Shown here one piece after another: positions 26,553-36,043 of a stretch of DNA of 64,000 nucleotides. The stretch comes from Candidatus Rubrimentiphilum sp. (lineage in GTDB: Bacteria > Vulcanimicrobiota > Vulcanimicrobiia > Vulcanimicrobiales > Vulcanimicrobiaceae), in contig DASTDE010000002.1 of NCBI GenBank assembly GCA_035710515.1, positions 1 through 64,000 on the forward strand. The letters are read 5' to 3'. A model generated the notes under the pieces. The model searched no databases. It saw only the letters and a program-made list of their open reading frames with translations, and had not been told where the DNA came from. Each line of letters begins with the position of its first letter. The first letter of the stretch is position 1. The translations under genes were made by a program, and so were the position numbers.

Positions 26553-27983
26553 ATGGAAACGATCCAAAAACGAACGAAGATCGTTGCGACGATCGGGCCC
26601 GCATCCAGCAATCCTGAGATCATTCGATCGCTCGTGCTGTCCGGCGCGAACGTCTTCCGCTTGAATTTCTCGCACGGCGAACCGGCCGAGCACGGCAAGA
26701 CCATTGACGACATTCGAAAAATTGCGGACGAGCTCGATACGCACATCGCGATTTTGCAAGACCTGCCCGGACCCAAAGTACGAACAGGCAAACTTTCAGG
26801 CGATGCGAGCTCGGCGCATCTGGAACGCGGCGCCCGGTTTACATTAACGACCGAAGACGTGCCTGGCGACGCGCAACGCGTCTCGGTGTCGTATCGCCAT
26901 CTCCCGGCCGATGTCGAAGTCGATCGGCGCATCTATTTGCAAGACGGCGCAATCGTGCTGCGCATACTGGACAAAAGCGCCACGGAGATTCATGCGACGG
27001 TGGAGGTCGGCGGCGATCTGCGGCCCTCGCAAGGAATCAACTATCCCGACGGTTCGCTGAATCTGTCGGCTGTTTCCGAACGGGACCTGGAGTTTCTGGC
27101 ATTTGGACTTGAACGCGATGTTGACTACGTCGCGGTGTCGTTCGTTCGGTCTGCCGAAGACGTCGCGCGTGTCAAAGCCTTCATCGGCCAACTGAAAAAG
27201 ACGACCCGCGTGCTCGCCAAGATCGAAAAGCACGAAGCTCTGGAAGACATCGAAAACATCATCACGCACGCCGACGGTATCATGGTCGCGCGCGGCGATC
27301 TCGGGATCGAGATTCCGCTGGAGCGAGTACCGCTCGTTCAAAAGGATCTCATCGCGCGCTGCAACCGGGCCAGCAAACCGGTCGTGACCGCAACGCAGAT
27401 GCTCGAATCCATGACGACGAGTCCGCGTCCGACGCGAGCCGAAACAACCGACGTCGCCAACGCGATTTTGGACGGCACCGACGCCGTGATGCTGTCAGGC
27501 GAAACAGCGATTGGGGCCTATCCGACCGAAGCCGTGCGCGTGATGGCGCAGATCGCGCACGAGGTTGAAAAAGCATACCCGCACGAGACGCTGCAGCTGC
27601 GCCGCTTGGAAGGCGTGACGCCCGACATCGCGACCTCGATTGCCGAGGCGGCGACGCGCGCCAGCGCCGAGTTGAAGTTAGACTATATCGTGACGGGCAC
27701 AACGACCGGCAATGCCGCGCACCACATTTCAGCGTTCCGCCCCAAGGCGCGCATTATCGCGCTCACGCCGCTACCCGAGGTTGCGCGACGGCTCGCGCTC
27801 TTATGGGGAATCGAGTCGCTGGTAATCGAGCGCTACTCCTCGATCGACGTGCTGCTGCACATCATGGAGCAGCGTATGGCTTCGGAAGGCCTTGTCGAGA
27901 GCGGCGATTGCGTCGCTTTCACGACCGGCATGCCGGTCGGCGCAGGCGGCACGAACCTGCTAAAAATCCACCAAATTCCCTAA
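26553..27983 (+). CDS. pyk: Pyruvate kinase
   Basis: The 476-residue protein has the full pyruvate kinase core: KIVATIGPASS at the start, VFRLNFSHG, the LQDLPGPKVRTG loop, the active-site signature ILAKIEKHEALEDIENI with the catalytic Lys, and MVARGDLGIEIP. It also has the PVVTATQMLESM segment and a C-terminal effector domain (about 345-476) ending GTNLLKIHQIP. It catalyses PEP + ADP to pyruvate + ATP. The ATG at 26553 is taken as start because the family begins here; no strong Shine-Dalgarno is evident. Confidence 0.96.
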   Translation: METIQKRTKIVATIGPASSNPEIIRSLVLSGANVFRLNFSHGEPAEHGKTIDDIRKIADELDTHIAILQDLPGPKVRTGKLSGDASSAHLERGARFTLTTEDVPGDAQRVSVSYRHLPADVEVDRRIYLQDGAIVLRILDKSATEIHATVEVGGDLRPSQGINYPDGSLNLSAVSERDLEFLAFGLERDVDYVAVSFVRSAEDVARVKAFIGQLKKTTRVLAKIEKHEALEDIENIITHADGIMVARGDLGIEIPLERVPLVQKDLIARCNRASKPVVTATQMLESMTTSPRPTRAETTDVANAILDGTDAVMLSGETAIGAYPTEAVRVMAQIAHEVEKAYPHETLQLRRLEGVTPDIATSIAEAATRASAELKLDYIVTGTTTGNAAHHISAFRPKARIIALTPLPEVARRLALLWGIESLVIERYSSIDVLLHIMEQRMASEGLVESGDCVAFTTGMPVGAGGTNLLKIHQIP

Positions 27984-28049
27984 GGCTTTGTCATCGTGAG
28001 GTATCGAACGACCGCGAGCGAACGCGAGCGGCCCTGAGGTAACGAAGGG

Positions 28050-28727
28050 TTAGTGCGTACCCGAGTCTACAGCGAAGTTGCTATAAAGTGCGGTAACATC
28101 CGCGGACATGCTCGGGATGCGCACGGCGGCATCTTGTTCGGAAACCACTTCACGCGCCGCGACCGTACCATACTTTTGCGTCATCGTGATCGTGCCGCCG
28201 TCGAAGCGCGTCCAGACCGCTTTGTCGATATGGGCTTTGGACATGTCCACGGTGATGTCGAGCGTTTTCACCTGACGGTGCACTTTCGGCGATAACCGAA
28301 CGACGGGATCGACCCCAGGTGCTGGCGCCACGAGCAGCGACACATCATACCGCGCCGGCCAGCCCTTCGGATCGGCGAGATCCGCTTCGAGACCGCTCAA
28401 CTGATCGAGTGCTTTTGGCGCATCGCGAAAAACGAACTGATAGAATCCTGGATGCTTGTAGACTTCGCTGCCGCTAACCGTCCGGGAGATCCACGGAAAA
28501 TAGCGCATGTGAAGATGCAGCTGCACGTCGGCGGTGTACTGACTCGGCGCCGCGGGATTGGATGCGAGCCGCTGAAGAATCGAGCCCAGCTGGCCGTTAG
28601 GCAGAGAGCCGGCTGCTTGCAAGCTTACCGGCGAAAAGGCGAGCGCAACCAGCAGCACCGCCGCGATGATCCGGAATAAGCGCACATCCGCTTGCATCGC
28701 AAGACAAGTGTACCCGCGTTTTCTCAT
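28050..28727 (-). CDS. Secreted hypothetical protein, possibly LolA-like
   Basis: The 225-residue protein has an N-terminal signal peptide (hydrophobic LFRIIAAVLLVALAF, cleavage near LQAAG). The mature part is beta-rich with VQLHLHMRYFPW, SGSEVYKHPGFYQFVF and a C-terminal TALYSNF. The pattern of a helix followed by strands recalls LolA/LppX-type lipid-binding folds, but no diagnostic motif is present and I leave the function open. The alternative start at 28697 would shorten it by 10 residues. It lies between convergent pyk and the recN operon. Confidence 0.65.
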   Translation of the reverse strand: MRKRGYTCLAMQADVRLFRIIAAVLLVALAFSPVSLQAAGSLPNGQLGSILQRLASNPAAPSQYTADVQLHLHMRYFPWISRTVSGSEVYKHPGFYQFVFRDAPKALDQLSGLEADLADPKGWPARYDVSLLVAPAPGVDPVVRLSPKVHRQVKTLDITVDMSKAHIDKAVWTRFDGGTITMTQKYGTVAAREVVSEQDAAVRIPSMSADVTALYSNFAVDSGTH

Positions 28728-28808
28728 ACCTATCCGAAGAACGCGTGAGAACTATCCTAAGGTTTGATTAGAACCTTGGCGCCGCTTGCTCGCTCGTTTG
28801 TGCTTCGG

Positions 28809-30500
28809 TCACGTCGCGATAGCAGCGCGCCGTTCTCCGGTTTGGCGCAATAACGTCCGCGCGTGCTTTAGCGCGGCATCGTGCGTCTCGCCCGAAAGCA
28901 TGCGCGCGACTTCGCCGGCGCGCTCGGCGTCGCTGTCAATCCGGCGCACCGCGATAGTCGTTCCCGAGCGCGATTCGCTCTTTTCGAGGACGTAATGCTC
29001 GTCGGCCCACGCGGCAATTTGCGCGAGATGCGTAACGCACATCACTTGGGCTTCACGCGCGAGTCTCCCCAGGCGAACGCCGACAGCCGTAGCCGTTGCG
29101 CCGCCGATTCCAAGATCGATCTCATCGAAGACGAGCGCCGTTTTTCCGCGCTTGCCCGCCAAAACGACAATCAGAGCCAGGAGTACGCGCGAGAGCTCGC
29201 CGCCGGAAGCGACGCGCGCCAGCGGACGTTCTTCTTCGCCTTTGTTCGCGGCGAACACGAATTCGGCACGCTCTGCGCCGGTCGCGCCGACCTCGCTCAG
29301 CGTTTCAAACTCCACGCCGAAGCGGCCGGACGGCAGCGCGAGGTCCTGTAGTTCCTTTTCGACAGCCTTGCGCAACCGGTCGGCGGCTGCGCGGCGCAAT
29401 TTTGTGAGACCGGCGGCGGCCGCATGCAACTCGGCGCTTGCGCTTTTGAGTTCTTGCTGCAACTGCGCTTTACGTTCGTCCACGTTCGCGAAAAGATCAA
29501 CGTCATTGCGAAACTCATCCGCGGAGCTCAGCACGGTCTCGAGCGAGCCGCCGTACTTACGCTTGAGCGTGTCGAGGATGTCGAGTCGCGCGTTGATCGT
29601 CTCCAATTCCGCCGGCTCGAACTCCGTCGCGTCAAGTTCCCGCGCGATGCGGACCGCCAGATCGTTGACTTCACTCTGCAGCGCGCCCGCACTTTGCGCC
29701 ATCTCCGCTAAACCGCCGCCCAAATCGCGCAATTGCTGCAAGGCCGCGCCCGCGGCGCCAAGCGCAGCCGACGCCGAGGCTTCTTCACCCGCCAGAGCAT
29801 CATGCGCTCCCCGCAGCGCCAACGCGATCTTCTCGACGTTATCCAAGTACCGCCGCCGCTCACTCAAGCGATCGTCTTCGCCGGCGGCCGGTGCAGCAGC
29901 GTCGATCTCTTCGAGAGCGTACTTTGCAAACGCGTGGCGCTCTTGCGCGCGCCGCTCTCCCTCGCCGAGTTCGCGCAGCTTGTCCGTAAGCTCGACGGCG
30001 CGCCCGTGCAACGCCGCCACTTTTTCGCGATCGCGCAACACGGCGTCGCCGCCGAAGCGATCGAGCAGTTCCAAATGATAACCCGCCGCGAGCAAGCGCT
30101 GCGCTTCGTGCTGGCCCACGATGTCAACGAGTTCGGCGGCGAGATCTCGTACGTAGCCGGCGGTCGTCGGACGCCCGTTGAGCCGCAGCACCGACTTTCC
30201 GGCCTCGCTCAGTTCGCGCGAAATCGTCGCATCCTCATCCGGATCGAAATCGAAGCCGTCGGCGCAGAGCCGATCGCGCAGTCGCTTGTTCGCTTCGAAC
30301 TCGAGCGTGACCATTGCTTTGGCGCAGCCGCGACGCACAACGTCGGTACCTGCGCGTTCACCCAACACAAACGCAATCGAGCCGAGCACCATGGTCTTGC
30401 CGGAACCCGTTTCGCCGGTGAACATGGTCGAGCCGGAAGCGAACTCGATATCGGCCGCAGCGATCAGTTCGTAGTCGGCGATCGTGAGCCGGCGTAACAT
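28809..30500 (-). CDS. recN: DNA repair protein RecN
   Basis: The 563-residue SMC-like ATPase has Walker A MFTGETGSGKTMVLGSI near residue 30, a central coiled-coil pair (about 150-390), the ABC signature VASGGELSRVLLAL and Walker B KTALVFDEIDLGIGG followed by VTHLAQIAAWAD. RecN acts in double-strand-break repair. The start at 30500 is the family start (MLRRLTIADYELI) with AAGAG close upstream; an in-frame extension to 30560 is less likely. It lies 8 bp after nadK in the conserved tlyA-nadK-recN order. Confidence 0.96.
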   Translation of the reverse strand: MLRRLTIADYELIAAADIEFASGSTMFTGETGSGKTMVLGSIAFVLGERAGTDVVRRGCAKAMVTLEFEANKRLRDRLCADGFDFDPDEDATISRELSEAGKSVLRLNGRPTTAGYVRDLAAELVDIVGQHEAQRLLAAGYHLELLDRFGGDAVLRDREKVAALHGRAVELTDKLRELGEGERRAQERHAFAKYALEEIDAAAPAAGEDDRLSERRRYLDNVEKIALALRGAHDALAGEEASASAALGAAGAALQQLRDLGGGLAEMAQSAGALQSEVNDLAVRIARELDATEFEPAELETINARLDILDTLKRKYGGSLETVLSSADEFRNDVDLFANVDERKAQLQQELKSASAELHAAAAGLTKLRRAAADRLRKAVEKELQDLALPSGRFGVEFETLSEVGATGAERAEFVFAANKGEEERPLARVASGGELSRVLLALIVVLAGKRGKTALVFDEIDLGIGGATATAVGVRLGRLAREAQVMCVTHLAQIAAWADEHYVLEKSESRSGTTIAVRRIDSDAERAGEVARMLSGETHDAALKHARTLLRQTGERRAAIAT

Positions 30501-30507
30501 GCGACTC

Positions 30508-31380
30508 TTAGACTCGCCGGCGGTCTTTAATTGAAACGCCCCAGCGCATCTTATCTTCAAGCCGCTCGAAGAACCTCAACCGTTCCGGCCGCGCGAAGCG
30601 CACCTTTTTGGGATGGCGTTCAATAAAGACCGACGCGCCCGGCGCAACCTCGCTGACCGCATCGCCGTCGCATTCGAGCTGCGCGCGCACGATCTCGGAG
30701 TCACAACTGATGTGAACGCGCGAAGTCGCCGGCACGATGAGTGGACGAGAAAAGAGTGTGTGCGGCAGCAGCGGTACGATGCCGAACGCTTCCACCCGCG
30801 GCGAGATAATCGATCCGCCGGCGGAAAGGAAGTATGCGGTTGAACCGGTCGGCGTGGCGATGCAAATGCCGTCGGCGGGAATTTGGCCGGCCTGTTCGTC
30901 GTCCAGGCCCAAACCAAACGGGACGATGCGCGACACCTCGCCTTTTCGTACAACCACATCGTTCAGCGCGAAGAACGTCCGCCCGTCGTAGTGCGCCAGC
31001 AGCGCAAGCCGCTCTTCAATCTCCAGCCCCTTGGCGAGCAGTTGCGGAAGTTCGTCGATGCGCGGATCGTCTTCATCGAACTCGGTTAGGAAACCAAGCC
31101 TTCCGGTGTTGATTCCGATCAGCGGGACGCCGTCGTTGATGACCAATCGCGCTGCGCGCAACAGCGTGCCGTCGCCGCCAATCGTTACAAGCAACGCGGC
31201 ATCGGCGACTTTCGCGCCATCCGAACCGACGGACGACTTCGGATCTGAGCCCGGACAAAGGGTAATCGTGTAGCCGGCCTCGGTAAACCGGTTCGCCACG
31301 CGCACCCCGAGCGCGCGCGAGTTTTCACGGTGCTCGTCGATGTACAGCGCGATTATTCCCTTACTTGCCGCGACGCTCAT
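30508..31380 (-). CDS. nadK: NAD kinase
   Basis: The 290-residue protein has the NAD kinase signatures: LLVTIGGDGTLLRAAR (GGDGT), GINTGRLGFLTEF, a FALNDVVVRKG loop (Asp where Glu is usual) and ATPTGSTAYFLSAGG. It phosphorylates NAD to NADP. Overlap with tlyA upstream is 4 bp, and recN follows by 8 bp. Confidence 0.95.
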   Translation of the reverse strand: MSVAASKGIIALYIDEHRENSRALGVRVANRFTEAGYTITLCPGSDPKSSVGSDGAKVADAALLVTIGGDGTLLRAARLVINDGVPLIGINTGRLGFLTEFDEDDPRIDELPQLLAKGLEIEERLALLAHYDGRTFFALNDVVVRKGEVSRIVPFGLGLDDEQAGQIPADGICIATPTGSTAYFLSAGGSIISPRVEAFGIVPLLPHTLFSRPLIVPATSRVHISCDSEIVRAQLECDGDAVSEVAPGASVFIERHPKKVRFARPERLRFFERLEDKMRWGVSIKDRRRV

Positions 31381-32144
31381 CCGACTACCTCGTCGATGCG
31401 CGCGTCCGACACCGCGGTTCCATCGCGCTCCAGCAACATCAAAAACTCGCGATTACCGGCGGGTCCGAGAAGCGGAGAGGCGGTTAGGGCGGTTGCGGTC
31501 AATCCGAGTTCGGCCATTGCCTGGACCGTTTCGCGCAAGACGGCACGGTGTACTTCGGGATCGCGTACGACGCCGCCGCGGCCTACGCGCTCGCGCCCCG
31601 CTTCGAATTGCGGCTTCACGAGCGCCACGACACGCCCACTTGGTGCAAGAAAGGCGGCAGCTCGCGCCAGAATCGTACGCAGCGAAATGAATGACGCGTC
31701 CACCACCACGATGTCGAACAGTTCGGGACCGAAGGCTCCATCGGTAAGAGTTCTAAAATTCGTTCGCTCCATGACGGTGACGCGCGGATCGTTGCGTAAG
31801 CCCCAGTCGAGTTGCCCGTAGCCGACGTCCACGGCGACGACGTGCTTTGCTCCACGCTGCAACAAACAGTCCGTGAATCCGCCGGTCGATGCGCCGACGT
31901 CGAGCGCGCGCAGCCCGCTTACGTCGATCTGAAACTCGGACAGCGCGTGATCGAGTTTTTCTCCGCCGCGACTCACAAACGGACGCGGACGCTCGACTTC
32001 AATGGCGGCTTCTTCCCGGACGGATGTGCCCGCTTTGGTGGCCGGCGCGCCGTTGACGCGGACGCGGCCTTCGAGAATCAAAGCGCGCGCCTGCGAGCGG
32101 CTGATGCCGCTGCGCTCCGCGACGAGTTCGTCCAGCCGGGGCAT
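31377..32144 (-). CDS. tlyA: TlyA-family S4 / FtsJ-like rRNA methyltransferase
   Basis: The protein of about 255 residues has an N-terminal S4 RNA-binding domain (RLDELVAERSGISRSQARALI) and an RrmJ/FtsJ-like methyltransferase fold with VSRGGEKLDHAL, LDVGASTGGFTDCLLQRGA (SAM motif I) and VVAVDVGYGQL. Family members 2'-O-methylate 16S C1409 and 23S C1920 (known for mycobacterial TlyA). ATG at 32144 is preferred; a GTG five codons upstream (32159) is possible. It heads tlyA-nadK-recN. Confidence 0.93.
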   Translation of the reverse strand: MPRLDELVAERSGISRSQARALILEGRVRVNGAPATKAGTSVREEAAIEVERPRPFVSRGGEKLDHALSEFQIDVSGLRALDVGASTGGFTDCLLQRGAKHVVAVDVGYGQLDWGLRNDPRVTVMERTNFRTLTDGAFGPELFDIVVVDASFISLRTILARAAAFLAPSGRVVALVKPQFEAGRERVGRGGVVRDPEVHRAVLRETVQAMAELGLTATALTASPLLGPAGNREFLMLLERDGTAVSDARIDEVVG

Positions 32145-32175
32145 CCCACCAAGATTCACCCGCCTAGTGAATGGC

Positions 32176-32204
32176 CCTTGAACCGCCGCTCAATGGGGTA
32201 TACT
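32176..32204 (+). promoter_or_regulatory. Promoter for a leaderless small gene
   Basis: The -10 box TATACT is at 32199-32204. The -35 region is CCTTGAAC (32176-32183), with spacing of 15-17 bp depending on register. Only six bases separate the -10 from the ATG at 32211, so the transcript is expected to start at or next to the A of the start codon. Confidence 0.6.
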
Positions 32205-32210
32205 CCGGTA

Positions 32211-32462
32211 ATGGAAAAACGCGAAACCTCTTTTGCCACGGACATCCGCCCATTATTTAGACCAATCGACATCAAGCATATGTCGCCGATGGGCGTCCTG
32301 CTGGATGACTACACCTACATGTCCGACGCACAGAACGCGCAGACAGTCTATGAATACCTGACCGGCGAACGGCAACCGCAAATGCCGACCGATGGCGCAT
32401 ATTGGAACGAAGATCAGCTACAACTGTTCTCGGATTGGATGGGCGGCGGCCGCAAGCCCTAA
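32211..32462 (+). CDS. Small hypothetical protein with IRPLF...MP..G.W...LF..WM motif
   Basis: The 83-residue soluble protein has FATDIRPLFRPIDIKHM, a central DDYTYMSDAQNAQTVYEYL helix region and a C-terminal MPTDGAYWNEDQLQLFSDWM then GGGRKP. Similar short domains (IRPLFR..D...M, then MP.DG.W....LF..W...G) occur as tails of ferritin-like or tyrosinase-like proteins and as stand-alone proteins. Their function is not known to me. It is the only rightward gene between 28 and 43 kb, sits divergently against tlyA and overlaps the 3' end of xseB by 4 bp. Confidence 0.8.
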   Translation: MEKRETSFATDIRPLFRPIDIKHMSPMGVLLDDYTYMSDAQNAQTVYEYLTGERQPQMPTDGAYWNEDQLQLFSDWMGGGRKP

Positions 32463-32695
32463 AACGGGATCTCGTCGCTCGAGCCCGGTTCCTCGGTCTT
32501 GGCCGCTTCCATGGCGCGGTCGATCTGTTGCTGTGCCCCTTTGAGGAGCTTCTCGCACTCGGTCGCCAGCGTCTTGCCTTCTTTGAACAGCGCGACGGCG
32601 CGATCGAGATCGACGCTCCCGCCTTCGAGTTCTTTGACGATTGCCTCAAGGCGCGATACTTTTTCTTCGAACGCACCCGGCTTTTGATCAGCCAT
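32459..32695 (-). CDS. xseB: Exodeoxyribonuclease VII small subunit
   Basis: The 78-residue helical protein has the family pattern FEEKVSRLEAIVKELEGGSVDLDRAVALFKEGKTLATECEKLL (two helices). It forms the multi-copy small subunit of ExoVII. It overlaps xseA by 8 bp, as is usual for this pair. Confidence 0.95.
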   Translation of the reverse strand: MADQKPGAFEEKVSRLEAIVKELEGGSVDLDRAVALFKEGKTLATECEKLLKGAQQQIDRAMEAAKTEEPGSSDEIPF

Positions 32696-33992
32696 CGAGT
32701 TCCTTCTCTTCGACGCGCGCCTTCAGCAGCCCGCGCTGAACCTTGGCTTCGATGCGCGCCCCGTCCGGGACCGACGCGGCATCGCGAACCGCGCGGCCTT
32801 CGAACGTAACGATCGCGTAACCGCGCGTAAGCGGAATATCGGGGTTTGTGCCCTCGAAACGCGCGCAGAGCACGTCGAAGCGCTGACGGGCGGCATGAAT
32901 CGCGGACATCCCGGTTTGCTGCAAGCGGAACTCCAGCCGCGCTAACGCCTCGCGTTGCATCGTCAGTGGCCGCTGCGGTGACTTCGCATCGAGCCGCTTC
33001 TCCAAGCGCGCGACGCGCTGCTCTTGGCCGCGTAAGTGATCCTGAATCGTTTGCACTAACCCGCGCTCTGCCGCATCAAACGCCTGCGCGCGAGTCGTGA
33101 GGATCCTATGCACCGAGTTCTCGATTCGCGAACTCGCCCGGTCGACACGCGTCATGTAGCGGTCGCCTATCTCGCCGAAGTACTGCGCCGCATTCGAAGG
33201 CGTCCCGATAGTAAAATCGGCGGCATAATCGCTCAGGTGCACGTCTTGCGTGTGGCCGATCGCCGAAATCACCGGATGCTTCGCGCGAACGATCGCGCGC
33301 ACGACGGGCTCGAGGTTAAACGGAAAGAGGTCCTCGTACGAACCGCCGCCGCGCGTCAGTACGATGATGTCAACGTTCAGCTTGGATGCGCGATCGATCG
33401 CCTCCGCGATGTCGATCTGCGCTCCGTCACCTTGAACGCGCGTCTCGACGAATTCCACTTCGATGAACGGCGCACGTTCCGCGACGGTCTGCAGAAAATC
33501 CTCAGCGCCCTTACCGCGAGCTGACACAACCGCCAGTCGCCGCGGAAATTCGGGCAGCGGCCGCTTGCGTTCCGGCTCGAACAGCCCTTCCTTGCGAAAC
33601 TGCTCTTTGAGCGCCTCGAACTGCGCGTAGAGCACGCCGATCCCCGAGAGCTCGACCGATTTAACGAAGAGCTGGTACTGGCTGCGTTGCGACCACGTCC
33701 CGTAATCGCCGCCCGCGATGATCTCGTCGCCGTCTTTGAACGGCGGAAGGTTCGTCGCGTCGTTGGCCCACGCAACGCACTTCAGAATGTCGTTGCCTTC
33801 TTTCAGATCGAAGTAGGTACGGCCGCTCGGCTGGCGCGACAGCCCCGAGACTTCGCCGCGCACGCGCAAGCCCGCCAGGGTTTTGTTCAGTGAAATGATC
33901 CGCCGGATGTACTCGACGACCTTGCTGACGCTTTGCACCGGTTCGAGTGGCGGCGTTTTTGCGGGCGTCTGCTGGAAGAGCGAGTTCTGCAT
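32688..33992 (-). CDS. xseA: Exodeoxyribonuclease VII large subunit
   Basis: The 434-residue protein has an N-terminal OB fold (about 20-120: VRGEVSGLSRQPSGRTYFDLKE), the catalytic region with LPEFPRRLAVVSARGKGAEDFLQTV, IIVLTRGGGSYEDLFPFN and HPVISAIGHTQDVHLSDYAAD, and a C-terminal coiled coil that binds XseB. It degrades single-stranded DNA to oligonucleotides. It lies 2 bp downstream of the PBP gene. Confidence 0.96.
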   Translation of the reverse strand: MQNSLFQQTPAKTPPLEPVQSVSKVVEYIRRIISLNKTLAGLRVRGEVSGLSRQPSGRTYFDLKEGNDILKCVAWANDATNLPPFKDGDEIIAGGDYGTWSQRSQYQLFVKSVELSGIGVLYAQFEALKEQFRKEGLFEPERKRPLPEFPRRLAVVSARGKGAEDFLQTVAERAPFIEVEFVETRVQGDGAQIDIAEAIDRASKLNVDIIVLTRGGGSYEDLFPFNLEPVVRAIVRAKHPVISAIGHTQDVHLSDYAADFTIGTPSNAAQYFGEIGDRYMTRVDRASSRIENSVHRILTTRAQAFDAAERGLVQTIQDHLRGQEQRVARLEKRLDAKSPQRPLTMQREALARLEFRLQQTGMSAIHAARQRFDVLCARFEGTNPDIPLTRGYAIVTFEGRAVRDAASVPDGARIEAKVQRGLLKARVEEKELDG

Positions 33993-33994
33993 CG

Positions 33995-36043
33995 CTACGG
34001 TTGCGTCGTGGGATCCGGGGGAGCCGGCGTCGGTTCGGGCGAGAACGTGGGCGCGGGCGGCATATCCGCAGCGCCGTTAAAAACCGTGATGCCCTCTTTT
34101 TTGGCAAGCGCCCGTGCTTGGCCGCACCGGGTCAGCGGTTCGGTTCCGGTGAGAAAATATTCATACGGTCCGTAGCCGCCACCGCAACTGGCGACTTTTT
34201 GCACTTCATCGCCGGGAATAATGAAGTCGTGCTTGGCCACGTTCTTCAGCGCGCCTTGCATGAAGCGCGCCCAAATGCGGGCCGGAATATTTCCGCCGTA
34301 CGATTCGCTCATCGGATGGTAATTGTCGTTGCCCAGCCAGACGGCAGCGACGAGATCCGGTGTATAGCCGACGAACCACGCGTCGCGAAAGTTCGTCGTC
34401 GTGCCGGTCTTGCCGGCGGCGGGCCGTCCGATGATCGCGTTCGGGTTTCCCGTCCCGTGGTTGATGACGTCTTCCAGCATGGTGGTCATGACGTAAGCGG
34501 TGCCCGCACTTATGACTTCGGTCTGCTCGGGATAGAGGTTGTCGAGCACGACGTTGCCCAGCGAATCTTTCACAATTCGAAACCCGGAGGGCTTGACGTG
34601 CACGCCTTGATTGGCAAGCGTCGAATAGCCGCTGGCCTGATCGAGCGGACTGATGACGGACGTGCCGAGCGCGAGTGAAAGATTCGGTTCGAGCACCGAC
34701 TCGACGCCCATGCGATGCGCGTATTGGATGACGCGATCGACACCCACGAGTTGCAACAGCTTCACCGCCACGATGTTGCGGCTCTGCGCCAGCGCAACGC
34801 GCAGCGAGATCGGGCCCATGTAGCGGAAGTCGTCATCCTGCGGCGCCCACTGCGTGCCGTCGCCCATCGGATAACTCACCGGCGAATCGGAGATCACCGT
34901 CGTCGGCGGCATTCCCGAATCGATGGCCGCGGTATAGACGTATGCCTTAAACGAAGAACCCGGCTGGCGATGCGCTTGCCACGCGCGGTTGAACTGGTTT
35001 TGCAACGAGAAATGCGTGCCGCCGACCATCGCGATGATCTCGCCGGTCGACGGACGTATCGCTACCAGCGCGGCTTCGTCGGCGCCGATGCCTTCGGACT
35101 TAGCGGCGTTCACGCCCCAATCGATCGCGCTTTGCGCGACGTCTTCGACGGCCGGATCGACGGTCGTGTAGACTTGCAGGCCGCCTTCGTACGTCGCTTG
35201 CTTTCCAAATGTGTGCTCGAGCTGGTCGACGACGTACGTCGTAAACCACGGATCGCGAAAACCTTGCAAGCCCGGCGGCCGCAACCCGGTGAGTTGCAGC
35301 GGCGCGGCATAGGCCGCATCGGCTTGCGCCTGCGTGATGTAACCGCTTTCGACCATCCGGTCCAGCACGTGACGCTCGCGTTCGCGCGCGAGCGGCAAAT
35401 TGACGTACGGCGAGTAATCCGACGGCGCGGCAATGAGTCCGGCCAGCATCGCGGCTTGGCCGAGCGTGAGCGTGCTGATGTTTCGACCAAAATACGTGTG
35501 GGCCGCCGCGCCTACGCCGTACGCATTCGAACCCAAGTAAATCAGATTGAGGTAGCGCTCCAGAATCTCGTCTTTGGTGTAGTAGCGCTCGATCTCCATC
35601 GCCAGCAGCGCTTCTTGCACTTTTCGGGCGATCGTCTGCTGCGGCGTGTAAAACAATCCGCGCGCCAGCTGCTGGGTGATCGTCGACGCCCCTTGCTCGA
35701 CGCGATGATGCGACAGGTCGGCGATACCGGCACGCGCGATGCCGAAGAAATCCACGCCGTGATGCTTATAAAAGTTGTGATCTTCGTTTGCGATAAATGC
35801 GTCGCGCACGAGATGCGGGATCTTGTCTATCGGCAGCCAGATCCGGTTTTCCTTATAAAGGGTCGCGAGCAGGCTTCCGTCGCGCGCGTAGAGGCGCGTC
35901 GAGCGCGCCGGCTGATAATCGGCCATCCGGCTGATGTCGGGTAGGTTGCGCGAGTATGCGGCCACCAAGCCGGCGACCGAGCCCGCTACGAAGAGCACGA
36001 TCAACAGCAGCGCAACCGCGACGTAGCGTAACGCCTTACGCAC
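33995..36043 (-). CDS. Class A penicillin-binding protein (PBP1A-type)
   Basis: The 682-residue bifunctional peptidoglycan synthase has an N-terminal transmembrane helix (about 8-30) and a GT51 glycosyltransferase domain with NEDHNFYKHHGVDFFGI and QGASTITQQLARGLFYT. The transpeptidase domain has SSFK (SxxK), SRN (SxN) and AAGKTGTTTNFRDAWFVGYT (KTG). A Pro-rich C-terminal tail ends the protein. The GTG start is 8 bp inside the end of nusB, so it is coupled to the nusB operon. Confidence 0.95.
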   Translation of the reverse strand: MRKALRYVAVALLLIVLFVAGSVAGLVAAYSRNLPDISRMADYQPARSTRLYARDGSLLATLYKENRIWLPIDKIPHLVRDAFIANEDHNFYKHHGVDFFGIARAGIADLSHHRVEQGASTITQQLARGLFYTPQQTIARKVQEALLAMEIERYYTKDEILERYLNLIYLGSNAYGVGAAAHTYFGRNISTLTLGQAAMLAGLIAAPSDYSPYVNLPLARERERHVLDRMVESGYITQAQADAAYAAPLQLTGLRPPGLQGFRDPWFTTYVVDQLEHTFGKQATYEGGLQVYTTVDPAVEDVAQSAIDWGVNAAKSEGIGADEAALVAIRPSTGEIIAMVGGTHFSLQNQFNRAWQAHRQPGSSFKAYVYTAAIDSGMPPTTVISDSPVSYPMGDGTQWAPQDDDFRYMGPISLRVALAQSRNIVAVKLLQLVGVDRVIQYAHRMGVESVLEPNLSLALGTSVISPLDQASGYSTLANQGVHVKPSGFRIVKDSLGNVVLDNLYPEQTEVISAGTAYVMTTMLEDVINHGTGNPNAIIGRPAAGKTGTTTNFRDAWFVGYTPDLVAAVWLGNDNYHPMSESYGGNIPARIWARFMQGALKNVAKHDFIIPGDEVQKVASCGGGYGPYEYFLTGTEPLTRCGQARALAKKEGITVFNGAADMPPAPTFSPEPTPAPPDPTTQP

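Noticed and set aside
28002-28052. Short direct repeats TGAGGTAWCGAA and CGCGAGCG after pyk
   Set aside because: Too short and imperfect to call an element; may be part of a dispersed intergenic word but no second locus is visible.
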